From NCBI RefSeq assembly GCF_002102345.1, contig NZ_LQPP01000026.1, positions 1 to 64,000 on the forward strand: 64,000 nt of DNA. Direction: 5' to 3'. Shown here piece by piece: positions 35,796 to 45,146 of this stretch; positions within the stretch are counted from its first letter, which is position 1; every line of letters begins with the position of its first letter. The notes under the pieces are model-generated. The model saw nothing but the letters and a program-made list of their open reading frames with translations. It had not been told where the DNA came from and did no database searches. This DNA is from Mycolicibacterium peregrinum. Its GTDB lineage: Bacteria; Actinomycetota; Actinomycetes; Mycobacteriales; Mycobacteriaceae. Position numbers and translations under genes: made by a program.

Positions 35796-37654
35796 TGGCG
35801 TTGACTGTTGTCGGTGTCGACATCGGCAACTCGACGACCGAGGCCAGTGCCGCGGTCGTCGCGACGGACGGCTCGACCACGTTCCGTGGCGCGGCACTGA
35901 CCGCGACGACGGGCGTCAAGGGCACGCCTCGAAATGTGGACGGCGTTGCCCAGGCGGTGGTTCGAGCGCTGGAGGCGAGCGCGGTGCGGCTGGCCGACCT
36001 GGATCTCGTCCTGCTGAACGAGGCCACACCGGTGATCAGTGGCATGGCGATGGAAACCATCACCGAAACCATCATCACCGAGTCGACGATGATCGGCCAT
36101 GACCCGCGCACCCCGGGCGGACGCGGTCTCGGTGTGGGCCTCACCGTGGCGTTCGACGCCCTCGCCCAAACGCCATCCGGCACCGAAGTGATCGTGGTGG
36201 TGCCCAGGAACGTGGATTTCGAGGATGCGGCACGCGGGATCAATGCCGCAGCGGCACAAGGGCTGACGGTGTGCGGGGTGATCCTGGGAAACGACGATGC
36301 AGTGCTGGTGGCCAACCGGCTCGACTCCGTGGTCCCGGTGATCGACGAGGTATCGCGTATCGATGCGGTGCCGCTGGGCATGCTGGCCGCGGTCGAGGTA
36401 GCCGCACCCGGCAACTCGATCCGTACCCTGTCCAACGCCTATGGGCTGGCGACGATCTTCGACCTGGACGCGGCTGCCACCAAGGTGATCTCGCCGGTGG
36501 CCCGGGCGTTGACGGGCAACCGCTCGGCGGTGGTGGTGCGCACTCCCGCAGGCGATGTCGCCGATCGCAGTATCCCCGCTGGATCGCTCGAGCTGTCCGG
36601 TGTGCACAAGCGGGCGACCGTCGACGTGTCCCGCGGTGCGCCGGAGATCATGAGCGCGGTCGAGCGGGTCGCTCCACTGGCGGATGTGGCGGGGGAGGCC
36701 GGAACCAACACCGGCGGCATGATCGCCAACGTCCGGCACAGCATGGCCGAGCTCTCCGGACATGCGCTGGCCGACGTGTGCATCCAGGATCTGCTCGCGG
36801 TGGATACCTTTGTACCGCAGGAGGTTCGTGGCGGAGTGGCCGGTGAGGTGGCCCTGGAGAACGCGGTTGCGCTGGCGGCCATGGTCCGGACGCGGGAAAG
36901 TGGAATGAGAGCGGTCGCCGACGAAGTCCGGGCCCGGTTGCGGGCCGCCGGGGCTGACAGTGTCGACGTGATGGTCGGTGGTGTCGAGGCCGAGATGGCG
37001 GCGCTGGGTGCCCTGACCACGCCGGGCACCGACAAGCCGCTCGTGGTGCTCGATCTGGGTGGCGGCTCGACCGATGCCGCATTGCTGGCGGTGGACGGCG
37101 GGATCAGTACCGTGCACCTGGCCGGTGCGGGCGATCTGGTCACCAAGCTGATCGACGCCGAGCTCGGTCTCGACAACCTGGAACTGGCCGAGGACATCAA
37201 ACGATCACCGTTGGGCAAGGCGGAGAGCTTCTTTCATGTCCGGCTGGAGAACGGCACCGTGATGTTCTTCGAGAAGCCGCTGCCTGCTGCATCGTTCGCG
37301 CGAGTGGTCACGCTGGCTGAGTACGGCATGAATGCGATCCCCACCCGGCATTCCATGGACCGGGTCAGGCTGGTGCGCCGCGCGGCCAAGGAACGGGTCT
37401 TCGTGGTGAATGCGTTGCGCGCACTGCGGGCCATCGCGCCCGGCGGTGACCTGCGACAGATCGGGTTCGTGGTGCTGCTCGGTGGGTGCGCACTGGACTT
37501 CGAGATCCCCGAACTCATCGCGGATGCCCTTGCCCCGTTCGGAATCGTCTGCGGCACAGGAAATGTGCGCGGGTCAGAAGGACCGCGGAACGCCGTGGCC
37601 ACGGGTCTGGTGGCGTCGCATGCTCGGCTGGTCGGAGCGGGTCTCAGTGCATAG
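35795..37654 (+). CDS. pduG: Diol dehydratase reactivase large subunit (DdrA/PduG)
   Basis: A 619-residue actin/Hsp70-like ATPase. The N-terminal phosphate loop is VGVDIGNSTTEA and the second is VVLDLGGGSTDAALL; further family segments are NEATPVISGMAMETITETIITEST, IGHDPRTPGG and RHSMDRVRLVRRAAKERVFV. With its small subunit it exchanges damaged for intact adenosylcobalamin in the dehydratase, at the cost of ATP. Start 35795 overlaps the pduD stop; upstream open frame is shadow. It may also serve ethanolamine ammonia-lyase, because no EutA is encoded nearby (inference). Confidence 0.94.
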   Translation: MALTVVGVDIGNSTTEASAAVVATDGSTTFRGAALTATTGVKGTPRNVDGVAQAVVRALEASAVRLADLDLVLLNEATPVISGMAMETITETIITESTMIGHDPRTPGGRGLGVGLTVAFDALAQTPSGTEVIVVVPRNVDFEDAARGINAAAAQGLTVCGVILGNDDAVLVANRLDSVVPVIDEVSRIDAVPLGMLAAVEVAAPGNSIRTLSNAYGLATIFDLDAAATKVISPVARALTGNRSAVVVRTPAGDVADRSIPAGSLELSGVHKRATVDVSRGAPEIMSAVERVAPLADVAGEAGTNTGGMIANVRHSMAELSGHALADVCIQDLLAVDTFVPQEVRGGVAGEVALENAVALAAMVRTRESGMRAVADEVRARLRAAGADSVDVMVGGVEAEMAALGALTTPGTDKPLVVLDLGGGSTDAALLAVDGGISTVHLAGAGDLVTKLIDAELGLDNLELAEDIKRSPLGKAESFFHVRLENGTVMFFEKPLPAASFARVVTLAEYGMNAIPTRHSMDRVRLVRRAAKERVFVVNALRALRAIAPGGDLRQIGFVVLLGGCALDFEIPELIADALAPFGIVCGTGNVRGSEGPRNAVATGLVASHARLVGAGLSA

Positions 37655-38003
37655 CGGTGGTCAACCCGATCGTCCCGCGATCGTGGTGTTGAGTTCGGGC
37701 AGTCGGGATGTCGAACGCGACGTGCTCGCGGGCATCGAGGAAGAAGGTGTTCCGTACCTGTTGGCTCCGGGTGACGCCGAGCTGCCTGCGACGGAACTCG
37801 CGCGCCGGGCGGCGCTCAGGTCGCCGCTGCATGTCGGGGTGGGCGTCGGCCCCGGAGGAGAAGTGTGCGTGCAGCATGCCAAGCTGTCAGATCCGTTGCC
37901 CGAGTTGATGTCTGGTGCAGGAGCGGCCTCGTCGGTTGTCCGGGTACGCGGGCACAACGCGGCCCGGATCGTGGTCGGTGTTCCGCTCAAACCCGACGAT
38001 TGA
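37647..38003 (+). CDS. pduH: Diol dehydratase reactivase small subunit (DdrB/PduH)
   Basis: A 118-residue protein whose fold resembles the dehydratase medium subunit that it displaces during reactivation. Segments are AIVVLSSGSRDVERDVLAGIEEEGVPY, HVGVGVGPGGEVCVQHAKL and VRVRGHNAARIVVGVPL. Start GTG 37647 overlaps the last 8 bases of the large subunit gene, so translation is coupled. Family length is about 115-125 residues. It ends the plus-strand diol dehydratase unit; a 221-bp gap precedes the ethanolamine genes. Confidence 0.88.
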   Translation: MHSGGQPDRPAIVVLSSGSRDVERDVLAGIEEEGVPYLLAPGDAELPATELARRAALRSPLHVGVGVGPGGEVCVQHAKLSDPLPELMSGAGAASSVVRVRGHNAARIVVGVPLKPDD

Positions 38004-38061
38004 CAACGAAACTGGCCGTTGGGGTAGACACCGCCGCAGAGTGGGGTAATAATCTTCGATT

Positions 38062-38083
38062 AAAGGTTGATTTTCATACCTTT
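38062..38083 (+). promoter_or_regulatory. AT-rich inverted repeat upstream of the ethanolamine genes
   Basis: AAAGGT (38062-38067) and ACCTTT (38078-38083) are inverted around 10 bp in an AT-rich patch (ATAATCTTCGATTAAAGG) that stands out from the GC-rich surroundings. This is probably the promoter/operator of the permease-eutBC unit. The remaining 120 bp to the permease is GC-rich with several short stems. Confidence 0.45.
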
Positions 38084-38224
38084 GGAAGGTGAACTGGCCG
38101 GGGATCCGGCATCGGACCGGCGGTGTTGCCGGGGTAAAGGTGGGCCACCGCCTGCGAAGACCGTCATCAGCTGACGGCATCACATACGAGACATACGAAA
38201 ACGTTGTAAATGAAGGAGTTTGAC

Positions 38225-39640
38225 ATGGCGGGTGTGGAAGAACACCTGGAGAGCGCTGACTATCTACAGAAACGTCAGCTCAAATCCGGAAGCGCGGGGT
38301 GGCTGCTGTTGGCCGGCCTGGGCGTCAGTTATGTGGTGTCCGGCGACTTCTCGGGTTGGAATTTCGGCCTCGAGCAGGGCGGCTTCGGTGGTCTGCTGAT
38401 CGCCGTGGTCGTCATCGCCGCGATGTACTTCTGCATGGTCCTGGGCCTGGCCGAGCTGTCCTCGGCGCTGCCCGCGGCCGGCGGCGGCTACACCTTCGCC
38501 CGTCGCGCCCTCGGCCCGTGGGGCGGCTTCGCCACCGGCACCGCGATCCTGATCGAATACTCGATCGCCCCCGCTGCCATCGCCACCTTCATCGGCGGCT
38601 ACGTCGAATCCCTCGGCCTGTTCGGCATTCACAAGGGCTGGTGGGTCTACCTGGCGGCGTTCGTCATCTTCATCGGCATCCACCTCGCCGGCGTCGGTGA
38701 GGCGCTACGGCTGATGTTCGTCATCACCGCGATCGCGCTGCTGGGCCTGGTCATCTTCGCCGTGAGCGCCATCGGCCACTTCGACGTCGCCAACCTGACC
38801 GACATCGCCCCCGACGCCGCCGCGGTCGGCGCGTCGAGCTTCCTGCCGCACGGTTACCTGGGCATCTGGGCGGCGATCCCGTTCGCCATCTGGTTCTTCC
38901 TGGCGGTCGAGGGCGTCCCGCTGGCCGCCGAGGAGACGGCCAACCCGGAGCGCAACGTGCCGCGCGGCATCATCGCCGCGATGACGGTGCTGATCATCAC
39001 CTGCGTGACGGTGCTGTTCCTGACGGCCGGCGCCGGCGGCGCCGATGCGATGTCGACCGTGGACGATCCACTCGTGCAGGCCCTCGGCGGCACCGGGTTC
39101 GCCGCCAAGGCGGTCAACTACATCGGCCTGTTCGGGCTGATCGCCAGCTTCTTCTCGATCATCTACGCCTACTCGCGGCAGACCTTCGCGCTGTCGCGGG
39201 CCGGCTACCTGCCCACGAGGCTGTCGGTGACCAACAAGCGCAAGGCCCCGACCCTCGCGCTGATCGTCCCCGGCATCGTCGGCTTCCTGTTGTCGCTGAC
39301 CGGTCACGGTGATCTGATCCTGAACATGGCGGTGTTCGGCGCGGCGCTGAGTTACGTGCTGATGATGATCAGCCACATCGTGCTGCGGGTGCGTGAGCCG
39401 GAGATGAAGCGGCCGTACCGCACCCCGGGCGGCATCATCACCACCGGCTTCGCCCTCGTCGTCGCGATCGTCGCGCTCATCGCGACCTTCGTGGTCAGCC
39501 CCGTGGCCGCGGGCCTGTGCCTGGCTGTGTTCTGCGCATTCATGCTCTACTTCGCGCTCTACAGCCGCCACCGCCTGGTCGCCAACTCGCCTGACGAGGA
39601 GTTCGCGATGCTCGCGGAAGCGGAGAGTGCCCTGAAATGA
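38225..39640 (+). CDS. Ethanolamine permease (APC superfamily)
   Basis: A 471-residue membrane protein with about 12 helices. It starts VEEHLESADYLQKRQLKSGSAGW, a family-typical cytoplasmic N-terminus, and then has VSYVVSGDFSGWNFGLEQGGFGG, LAELSSALPAAGGGYTFARRALGPWGG and VEGVPLAAEETANPERNVPRG, the conserved amino-acid-permease stretches of the ethanolamine transporter group. AAGGAG (38213-38218) lies 6 bp before ATG 38225, so this start is preferred over ATG 38210. It overlaps eutB by 4 bases, which strongly supports ethanolamine as substrate. Confidence 0.92.
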   Translation: MAGVEEHLESADYLQKRQLKSGSAGWLLLAGLGVSYVVSGDFSGWNFGLEQGGFGGLLIAVVVIAAMYFCMVLGLAELSSALPAAGGGYTFARRALGPWGGFATGTAILIEYSIAPAAIATFIGGYVESLGLFGIHKGWWVYLAAFVIFIGIHLAGVGEALRLMFVITAIALLGLVIFAVSAIGHFDVANLTDIAPDAAAVGASSFLPHGYLGIWAAIPFAIWFFLAVEGVPLAAEETANPERNVPRGIIAAMTVLIITCVTVLFLTAGAGGADAMSTVDDPLVQALGGTGFAAKAVNYIGLFGLIASFFSIIYAYSRQTFALSRAGYLPTRLSVTNKRKAPTLALIVPGIVGFLLSLTGHGDLILNMAVFGAALSYVLMMISHIVLRVREPEMKRPYRTPGGIITTGFALVVAIVALIATFVVSPVAAGLCLAVFCAFMLYFALYSRHRLVANSPDEEFAMLAEAESALK

Positions 39641-41052
39641 AGTACCACCAGCAGGTTTCGGGGGTGACGTACAGCTTCGACGGTCTGGTCGAGGTGATGG
39701 CCAAGGCCACCCCGCTGCGCTCCGGCGATCAACTCGCCGGCTGCGCGGCCGAGCACGACGGTGAACGCGCCGCGGCCGCCTGGGTGCTCGCGGACCTGCC
39801 GCTGGACCTCTTCCTCAACGAGGAACTGGTGCCGTATGACACCGACGAGGTCACCCGGCTGATCATGGACAGCCATGACCGCCAGGCCTTTTCGGAGATC
39901 TCACATCTGACCGTCGGCGGGCTGCGGGACTGGCTGATGGACGTCACGGCCCATGATCACAGCGCCGAGCGGCTGACCGCGGTCGCACCGGGGCTCACCC
40001 CGGAGATGGTGGCCGCGGTCAGCAAGATCATGCGCAACCAGGATCTGATCGCGGTGTCGGCCGCCGCCGAGGTGACCGCCGCGTTCCGGACCACCGTCGG
40101 TGGCCACGGCACCCTGGCCACCCGGCTGCAGCCCAACCATCCGACCGACGACCCCCGTGGTATCGCCGCGGCGGTGCTCGACGGCCTGCTGCTGGGCTGC
40201 GGCGACGCGGTGATCGGGATCAACCCGGCCACCGACTCGCCGCAGGCCACCGCCGATCTGCTGTATCTGCTCGACTCGATCCGCACCCGCTACGACATTC
40301 CGGCCCAGTCCTGTGTGCTTTCGCATGTCACCACCACGATCGGCCTGATCGAGGCCGGTGCGCCGGTGGACCTGATGTTCCAGTCGATCGCCGGCACCGA
40401 AGGCGCCAACTCCGCGTTCGGGGTGAACCTGCAGCTGTTGCGGGAAGGCAACGAAGCGGCCCGCAGCCTGCACCGCGGCACCGTCGGCGACAACGTCATG
40501 TACCTGGAGACCGGGCAGGGATCGGTGCTGAGCTCGGGCACGCACCTGGGCGTCGGCGGCAAGCCCGTCGACCAGCAGACCCTGGAGGCCCGCGCCTACG
40601 CGGTGGCCCGCGACCTGCAGCCGCTGCTGGTCAACACGGTCGTCGGCTTCATCGGGCCGGAGTACCTGTACGACGGCAAGCAGATCATCCGGGCCGGCCT
40701 GGAAGACCACTTCTGCGGCAAGCTGCTCGGCCTGCCGATGGGCGTGGACGTCTGCTACACCAACCACGCCGAGGCCGACCAGAACGACATGGACACCTTG
40801 CTGACGTTGCTGGCTGCCGCGGGGGTGGCGTTCGTCATCACCGTGCCCGGCGCCGACGACGTCATGCTGGGCTATCAGAGCTTGTCGTTCCACGACGTCC
40901 TGACCACTCGGCGCACGCTGGGACTGCGACCGGCTCCGGAGTTCGAGGCGTGGCTGCGCAGCGTAGGCATGGTCGACGACTCCGGCAAGCTGACCCCGTT
41001 CGACCTGGAGCGTTCCGCGCTGCGGTCTCTGACCTCGGCGGAGAAATCATGA
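39637..41052 (+). CDS. eutB: Ethanolamine ammonia-lyase large subunit
   Basis: A 471-residue TIM-barrel subunit of B12-dependent ethanolamine ammonia-lyase. Segments are FDGLVEVMAKATPLRSGDQLAG, LGCGDAVIGINPATDSP, VLSHVTTTIGLIEAGAPVDLMFQSIAGTE, NVMYLETGQGSVLSSG and MGVDVCYTNHAEADQNDMD. It converts ethanolamine to acetaldehyde and ammonia. Length is close to the usual 453 residues. ATGA overlaps couple it to the permease and to eutC. Neither eutA (reactivase) nor shell proteins are encoded in the window. Confidence 0.96.
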   Translation: MKYHQQVSGVTYSFDGLVEVMAKATPLRSGDQLAGCAAEHDGERAAAAWVLADLPLDLFLNEELVPYDTDEVTRLIMDSHDRQAFSEISHLTVGGLRDWLMDVTAHDHSAERLTAVAPGLTPEMVAAVSKIMRNQDLIAVSAAAEVTAAFRTTVGGHGTLATRLQPNHPTDDPRGIAAAVLDGLLLGCGDAVIGINPATDSPQATADLLYLLDSIRTRYDIPAQSCVLSHVTTTIGLIEAGAPVDLMFQSIAGTEGANSAFGVNLQLLREGNEAARSLHRGTVGDNVMYLETGQGSVLSSGTHLGVGGKPVDQQTLEARAYAVARDLQPLLVNTVVGFIGPEYLYDGKQIIRAGLEDHFCGKLLGLPMGVDVCYTNHAEADQNDMDTLLTLLAAAGVAFVITVPGADDVMLGYQSLSFHDVLTTRRTLGLRPAPEFEAWLRSVGMVDDSGKLTPFDLERSALRSLTSAEKS

Positions 41053-41822
41053 GCCCGAACGAGGTTGCGGTTCAAGAGTTCTGGGATGAGCTGCGCAAAA
41101 CCACGCAGGCCAGGATCGGGCTGGGCCGGGCCGGCAACGCGTTGCCGACGCGCCGGGTACTCGAACTGGCCGCCGCGCACGCCGCGGCGCGCGACGCCGT
41201 GCACGTCCCGCTGGACTTGGATCGGCTCAGGCAAGCTGTCCTCGAGGTCGGTATCGGTGAGCCCACCGTGGTGACCAGTCAAGCCACCTCGCGTGACGAG
41301 TACCTGCGCCGCCCCGATCTGGGCCGGGCGCCCGCAGCCGGCATGGCTGTGCCCGAAACCCCGGCCGATATCGGCTTCGTGCTGGCGGACGGTTTGTCGC
41401 CGACGGCACTGGATCGTCATGGCGCTGAGCTACTGGCCGCTCTGGTGGCGCAATTGAAAGGCCGCTACACCCTGGCCCCGCCGGTGATCGCGACGCAGGC
41501 CCGCGTCGCGCTCGGCGACCACATAGCAGCTCAGGCCCGCATGCGGACCGTGCTCGTCATCGTCGGAGAACGGCCGGGTTTGAGTGTCGCCGACAGCCTC
41601 GGCATCTACCTGACCCACCTGCCGATGCCCGGCCGCACCGACGCCGACCGCAACTGCATCTCCAACATCCACCCGCCCGACGGCCTGGGATACACCGAAG
41701 CCGCGCGCGTGGCGGCAGGCCTGGTCGACGGCGCGCTCGCGCTCGGCCGCTCCGGCGTCGACCTGAAGGACACCTCACGAACCTCCACGCTCGACCCGAC
41801 CAGCATGACCCCGCTCAACTGA
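41049..41822 (+). CDS. eutC: Ethanolamine ammonia-lyase small subunit
   Basis: A 257-residue subunit that binds adenosylcobalamin with EutB. It has ARIGLGRAGNALPTRRVLELAAAHAAARDAVH, LNSR-free variants of the usual core (TSQATSRDEYLRRPDLGR), VIVGERPGLSVADSLGIYLTH and NCISNIHPPDGLGYTEAAR. Start ATG 41049 overlaps the eutB stop. The N-terminal segment is shorter than in E. coli EutC (295 aa), where that part carries the microcompartment signal, again arguing for a cytosolic enzyme. Confidence 0.94.
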   Translation: MSPNEVAVQEFWDELRKTTQARIGLGRAGNALPTRRVLELAAAHAAARDAVHVPLDLDRLRQAVLEVGIGEPTVVTSQATSRDEYLRRPDLGRAPAAGMAVPETPADIGFVLADGLSPTALDRHGAELLAALVAQLKGRYTLAPPVIATQARVALGDHIAAQARMRTVLVIVGERPGLSVADSLGIYLTHLPMPGRTDADRNCISNIHPPDGLGYTEAARVAAGLVDGALALGRSGVDLKDTSRTSTLDPTSMTPLN

Positions 41823-41835
41823 ATCAGGAGTCTCA

Positions 41836-43122
41836 ATGACCGTGCGTGCCGTCCTGTCCCTGCTCGCCGCGACGACCGTCGCCGTCGCGGGCTGCGGTGC
41901 CAGCAACGAATCGGCGGAGCCGTCGGCCGGCACGCAAACTGGCACCGACACACCCGCCGCCAACTGTCGCACCCTGGCGGAGAACCCGGGTTGGTACGGC
42001 GATAACCGGGACCGGATCGACGCGATGCTCGCCGAGCTCGGCACCTGCGGGGCGGACGGCTCGGTGGCCGACGGCGCCCCGCTGGCGCTGTTCGACTGGG
42101 ACAACACCGTGGTCAAGAACGACATCGGGGATGCGACGTTCTTCTGGATGGTGCGCAACGGCAAGCTGCGGGCGCCCGCAGGCGGCGACTGGTCGACGAC
42201 GAGCCAGTACCTCACCCCGCAGGCTACGGCTGCGCTCGGCAAGGCCTGCGCGGCAACCACTCCGGGCCAGCCGATGCCCACGAACACCGATCTGGGCTGC
42301 GCCGACGAACTGCTGTCGGTCTACACCGACGGTGAGACACGTGCCGACGAGCCGGCGTTCGCCGGGTTCAACGCCCGCCGGTTCGAGCCCTCGTATGCCT
42401 GGGCCGCCCAGATGCTGGCCGGCTGGCCTGAATCCGAGCTGACCGGTTTCGCCGAAGCGGCACGCAAGGAGAACCTCGACGCGCCCGAGGGCACCGAGCA
42501 GAAGGTCGGCAGCGGTGACGAGACCGGTTGGGTTCGCTACTACCCGCAGATGCGCGATCTGGTGGAAACCTTGCGGGCCAACGGTTTCGACGTTCGAATC
42601 ATCTCGGCATCGGCCGAGCCGGTGGTGCGGGTGTGGGCGGCAGATCTCGGTTTCACCCCGGACAAGGTGATGGGCGTGCGGACCGAGCGCGACGGTGATG
42701 TCCTGACGTCGAGGCTGGTGCCGTGTGGCGGCGAGACGGCCATCCCGTACATCGAGGGCAAGCGGTGCCGGGTCAACGAGGACGTCTTCGGCGTCAAGGG
42801 GCCCGCCGCGTTCGAGCAGCAGGCTGAGCCGAAGCGGGCGGCCTTCGGCGCGGGGGACTCCGACACCGACGTCACGTTCCTCACCGATGCCACCGCGCTG
42901 CGCCTGGTGCTCAACCGCAACAAGACCGAGTTGATGTGCACTGCCTACGACAACGCCGACGGTCGGTGGGTGGTCAATCCGATGTTCATCGATCCGAAGA
43001 AGAAGCAGGCCGACCCGTACGAGTGCACGACGGAGGGCTACATCGAGCCCAGCGGCAAGGACGCCCCGCTGCACCGCCCGGACGGCAGTGTGGTGCCTGA
43101 CCAGCAGGACTCGGTGTCCTAA
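41836..43122 (+). CDS. HAD-family phosphatase lipoprotein (phosphorylcholine/phosphoethanolamine phosphatase-like)
   Basis: A 428-residue protein with a lipoprotein signal (LSLLAATTVAVAGCG, lipobox Cys20), so it is attached to the outer face of the membrane. HAD motifs are all present: I ALFDWDNTVVKND (nucleophile DWDNT), II RIISASAEPVV, III Lys in AEPKRAAFG, IV GAGDSDTDVTFL. The layout resembles secreted phosphorylcholine phosphatases (PchP), which also act on phosphoethanolamine. It begins 13 bases after eutC, so releasing ethanolamine from phosphoethanolamine outside the cell would fit the operon; this is inference. It is the last gene of the accessory block. Confidence 0.82.
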   Translation: MTVRAVLSLLAATTVAVAGCGASNESAEPSAGTQTGTDTPAANCRTLAENPGWYGDNRDRIDAMLAELGTCGADGSVADGAPLALFDWDNTVVKNDIGDATFFWMVRNGKLRAPAGGDWSTTSQYLTPQATAALGKACAATTPGQPMPTNTDLGCADELLSVYTDGETRADEPAFAGFNARRFEPSYAWAAQMLAGWPESELTGFAEAARKENLDAPEGTEQKVGSGDETGWVRYYPQMRDLVETLRANGFDVRIISASAEPVVRVWAADLGFTPDKVMGVRTERDGDVLTSRLVPCGGETAIPYIEGKRCRVNEDVFGVKGPAAFEQQAEPKRAAFGAGDSDTDVTFLTDATALRLVLNRNKTELMCTAYDNADGRWVVNPMFIDPKKKQADPYECTTEGYIEPSGKDAPLHRPDGSVVPDQQDSVS

Positions 43123-43152
43123 GGCCCGACGCTCGACCTGGGAACCCGCGTT

Positions 43153-43182
43153 TTGACCTGCGGGGATGCCCACCGGTAAGCT
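43153..43182 (+). promoter_or_regulatory. Promoter of rplM-rpsI
   Basis: TTGACC (43153-43158), 18-bp spacer, TAAGCT (43177-43182). A leader of about 115 nt with a small GCCC-TTTT-GGGC stem precedes rplM. The promoter restarts the conserved backbone after the accessory block. Confidence 0.55.
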
Positions 43183-43302
43183 GCTCCGTTGGTGTGTGCT
43201 GCCCTTTTGGGCGAGCGGGTCCCGGGTCAATGTCGGTCGCCGGGAAAACCGAGTACATGCGCCGCGACCGGCACCTAACCCGAGATAGAAGAGGTAAGCG
43301 CT

Positions 43303-43742
43303 GTGCCTACGTACACGCCGAAGGCGGGTGACACCACGCGTCAGTGGTATGTCATCGACGCCCAGGACGTGGTGCTCGGCCGGCTCGCCGTCGAAGCAGC
43401 CAAGCTGCTGCGCGGCAAGCACAAGCCGACATTCACGCCGAATGTCGATGGTGGCGACTTCGTCATCGTCATCAACGCCGAGAAGATTGCCGTCAGCGGC
43501 AACAAGCTCACCAACAAGTTCGCTTACAGCCACTCGGGTTACCCGGGCGGTCTGCGCAAGCGCACCATCGGCGACCTGCTGCAGAAGCACCCGACCCGCG
43601 TCGTCGAGAACGCGATCATCGGCATGCTGCCCCACACCAAGCTCGGTCGGCAGATCCAGAAGAAGCTCAAGGTGTACGCCGGTCCGGATCATCCGCACGC
43701 CGCGCAGCAGCCGGTTCCGTACGAGATCAAGCAGGTGGCCCA

Positions 43743-43746
<4 letters not shown>
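43303..43746 (+). CDS. rplM: 50S ribosomal protein uL13
   Basis: A 147-residue protein starting at GTG 43303 ([20 protein letters not shown]). Signatures are [40 protein letters not shown] and RMLP-type [19 protein letters not shown]13 is an early 50S assembly protein. AGAGG precedes the start. It overlaps rpsI by 4 bases, the classic L13-S9 operon. Confidence 0.98.
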
Positions 43747-44219
<473 letters not shown>

Positions 44220-44242
44220 TCTGTCGCCATTGCGGCCGAACG

Positions 44243-44286
44243 AACCCGCCGGGTGTGTCATGTACACGCCCGGCGGGTTTGTTTTT
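44243..44286 (+). terminator. Intrinsic terminator after rpsI
   Basis: AACCCGCCGGGTGTGT and ACACGCCCGGCGGGTT form a 16-bp stem (one G-U pair) and are followed by TTTGTTTTT (44278-44286), a textbook rho-independent terminator. The rest of the 342-base gap up to 44561 has no gene and only scattered short stems. Confidence 0.9.
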
Positions 44287-44561
44287 CCCTGCTGAGCTGG
44301 GCTCGACCTCGCCGAGTTCTACCTCAGGGCTGTGGTAGGCCACCCGGCGACGACCCTGGCGTCGAAATCTGCGCGGCCCCGCCTCACAACTTTTTCCTGG
44401 ATTCGGGTTTGAAGGTGGATCCTTCGTGGAAGCCCACTTGGCGGAGAGCAGGGGGCCGCTTTGTGTCAGCAGGGTTGTGCCCGCAGGACCTTCCTGCCGC
44501 CGGTGGACGTCGTTCTGACGTCGGGGGACCGGGTGCCGCTGTCCCATCGGAAGGAGTAATT

Positions 44562-44990
44562 GTGGGGAACTTCGTGAAGACAGCGACTGCGGGCGCGATG
44601 CTCGGCGGGTCGTTGCTGTTTACCGTGGGTCTGGGTATCGCCCAGGCGGCGCCCGAGACTGCCGGTGACGGCAAGGTCAACCTGACCCTCGGCAACGTCT
44701 CGGTCCTGGAGAACATCGACGACGCCGCGGCCGCCCAGATCGCGGCTGGCGTGTGCGAGAACACCGACACAGCATCGTTGACCACTGCCGTTCAGGGGGT
44801 CGACGCGAACAGCACCGACCACGTGGTGTGCACCAACAACCTCGGCACCATCTCTTTCAGCCAGAACGGGACCACTGAGCGCCCGGGCGGGGTGGCCCAG
44901 GGCACGGCGCCGCACAGCGTTGCGCCGACGACGGCACCTCCGATGACGCCGGGTGGCAGCCATTCGTCGTCTGACACCGGCTCCAGCTAA
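44562..44990 (+). CDS. Small exported protein of unknown function
   Basis: A 142-residue protein not recognised by name. The signal peptide (FVKTATAGAMLGGSLLFTVGLGIAQAAP) has an AQA cleavage site. The mature part has a repeating hydrophobic/Asn pattern (VNLTLGNVSVLENIDDAAAAQIAAGVC) with two cysteines about 35 residues apart, probably one disulfide, and a Pro/Thr/Ser-rich tail (TTAPPMTPGGSHSSS). This resembles small secreted actinobacterial proteins with Asn-Val repeats. The start was set at GTG 44562, 5 bases after AAGGAG (44551-44556). It stands alone between two conserved operons and is absent from that place in M. tuberculosis, as far as the known gene order shows. Confidence 0.8.
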   Translation: MGNFVKTATAGAMLGGSLLFTVGLGIAQAAPETAGDGKVNLTLGNVSVLENIDDAAAAQIAAGVCENTDTASLTTAVQGVDANSTDHVVCTNNLGTISFSQNGTTERPGGVAQGTAPHSVAPTTAPPMTPGGSHSSSDTGSS

Positions 44991-45146
44991 GAGCTTGCCG
45001 CCGACGATCACCGCCTGCGCCCGACCCGCGGGCGGTGATCCGGTGAGCGTCACCGGCCATCACGATGGGGTTTCGATTCGGCCCCGACATGGTCGCTGAC
45101 CTCGTCGGTTGTGTTTACGGCTGCCAATTATGAGAAGTTTAAGGGC

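Noticed and set aside
38090..38209. Possible adenosylcobalamin riboswitch before the ethanolamine permease
   Set aside because: Some words resemble the B12 box (GCCTGCGAAGACC), but the central GGGAA/CCACTG elements and the expected stem order could not be found by eye, so it is not listed as a riboswitch.
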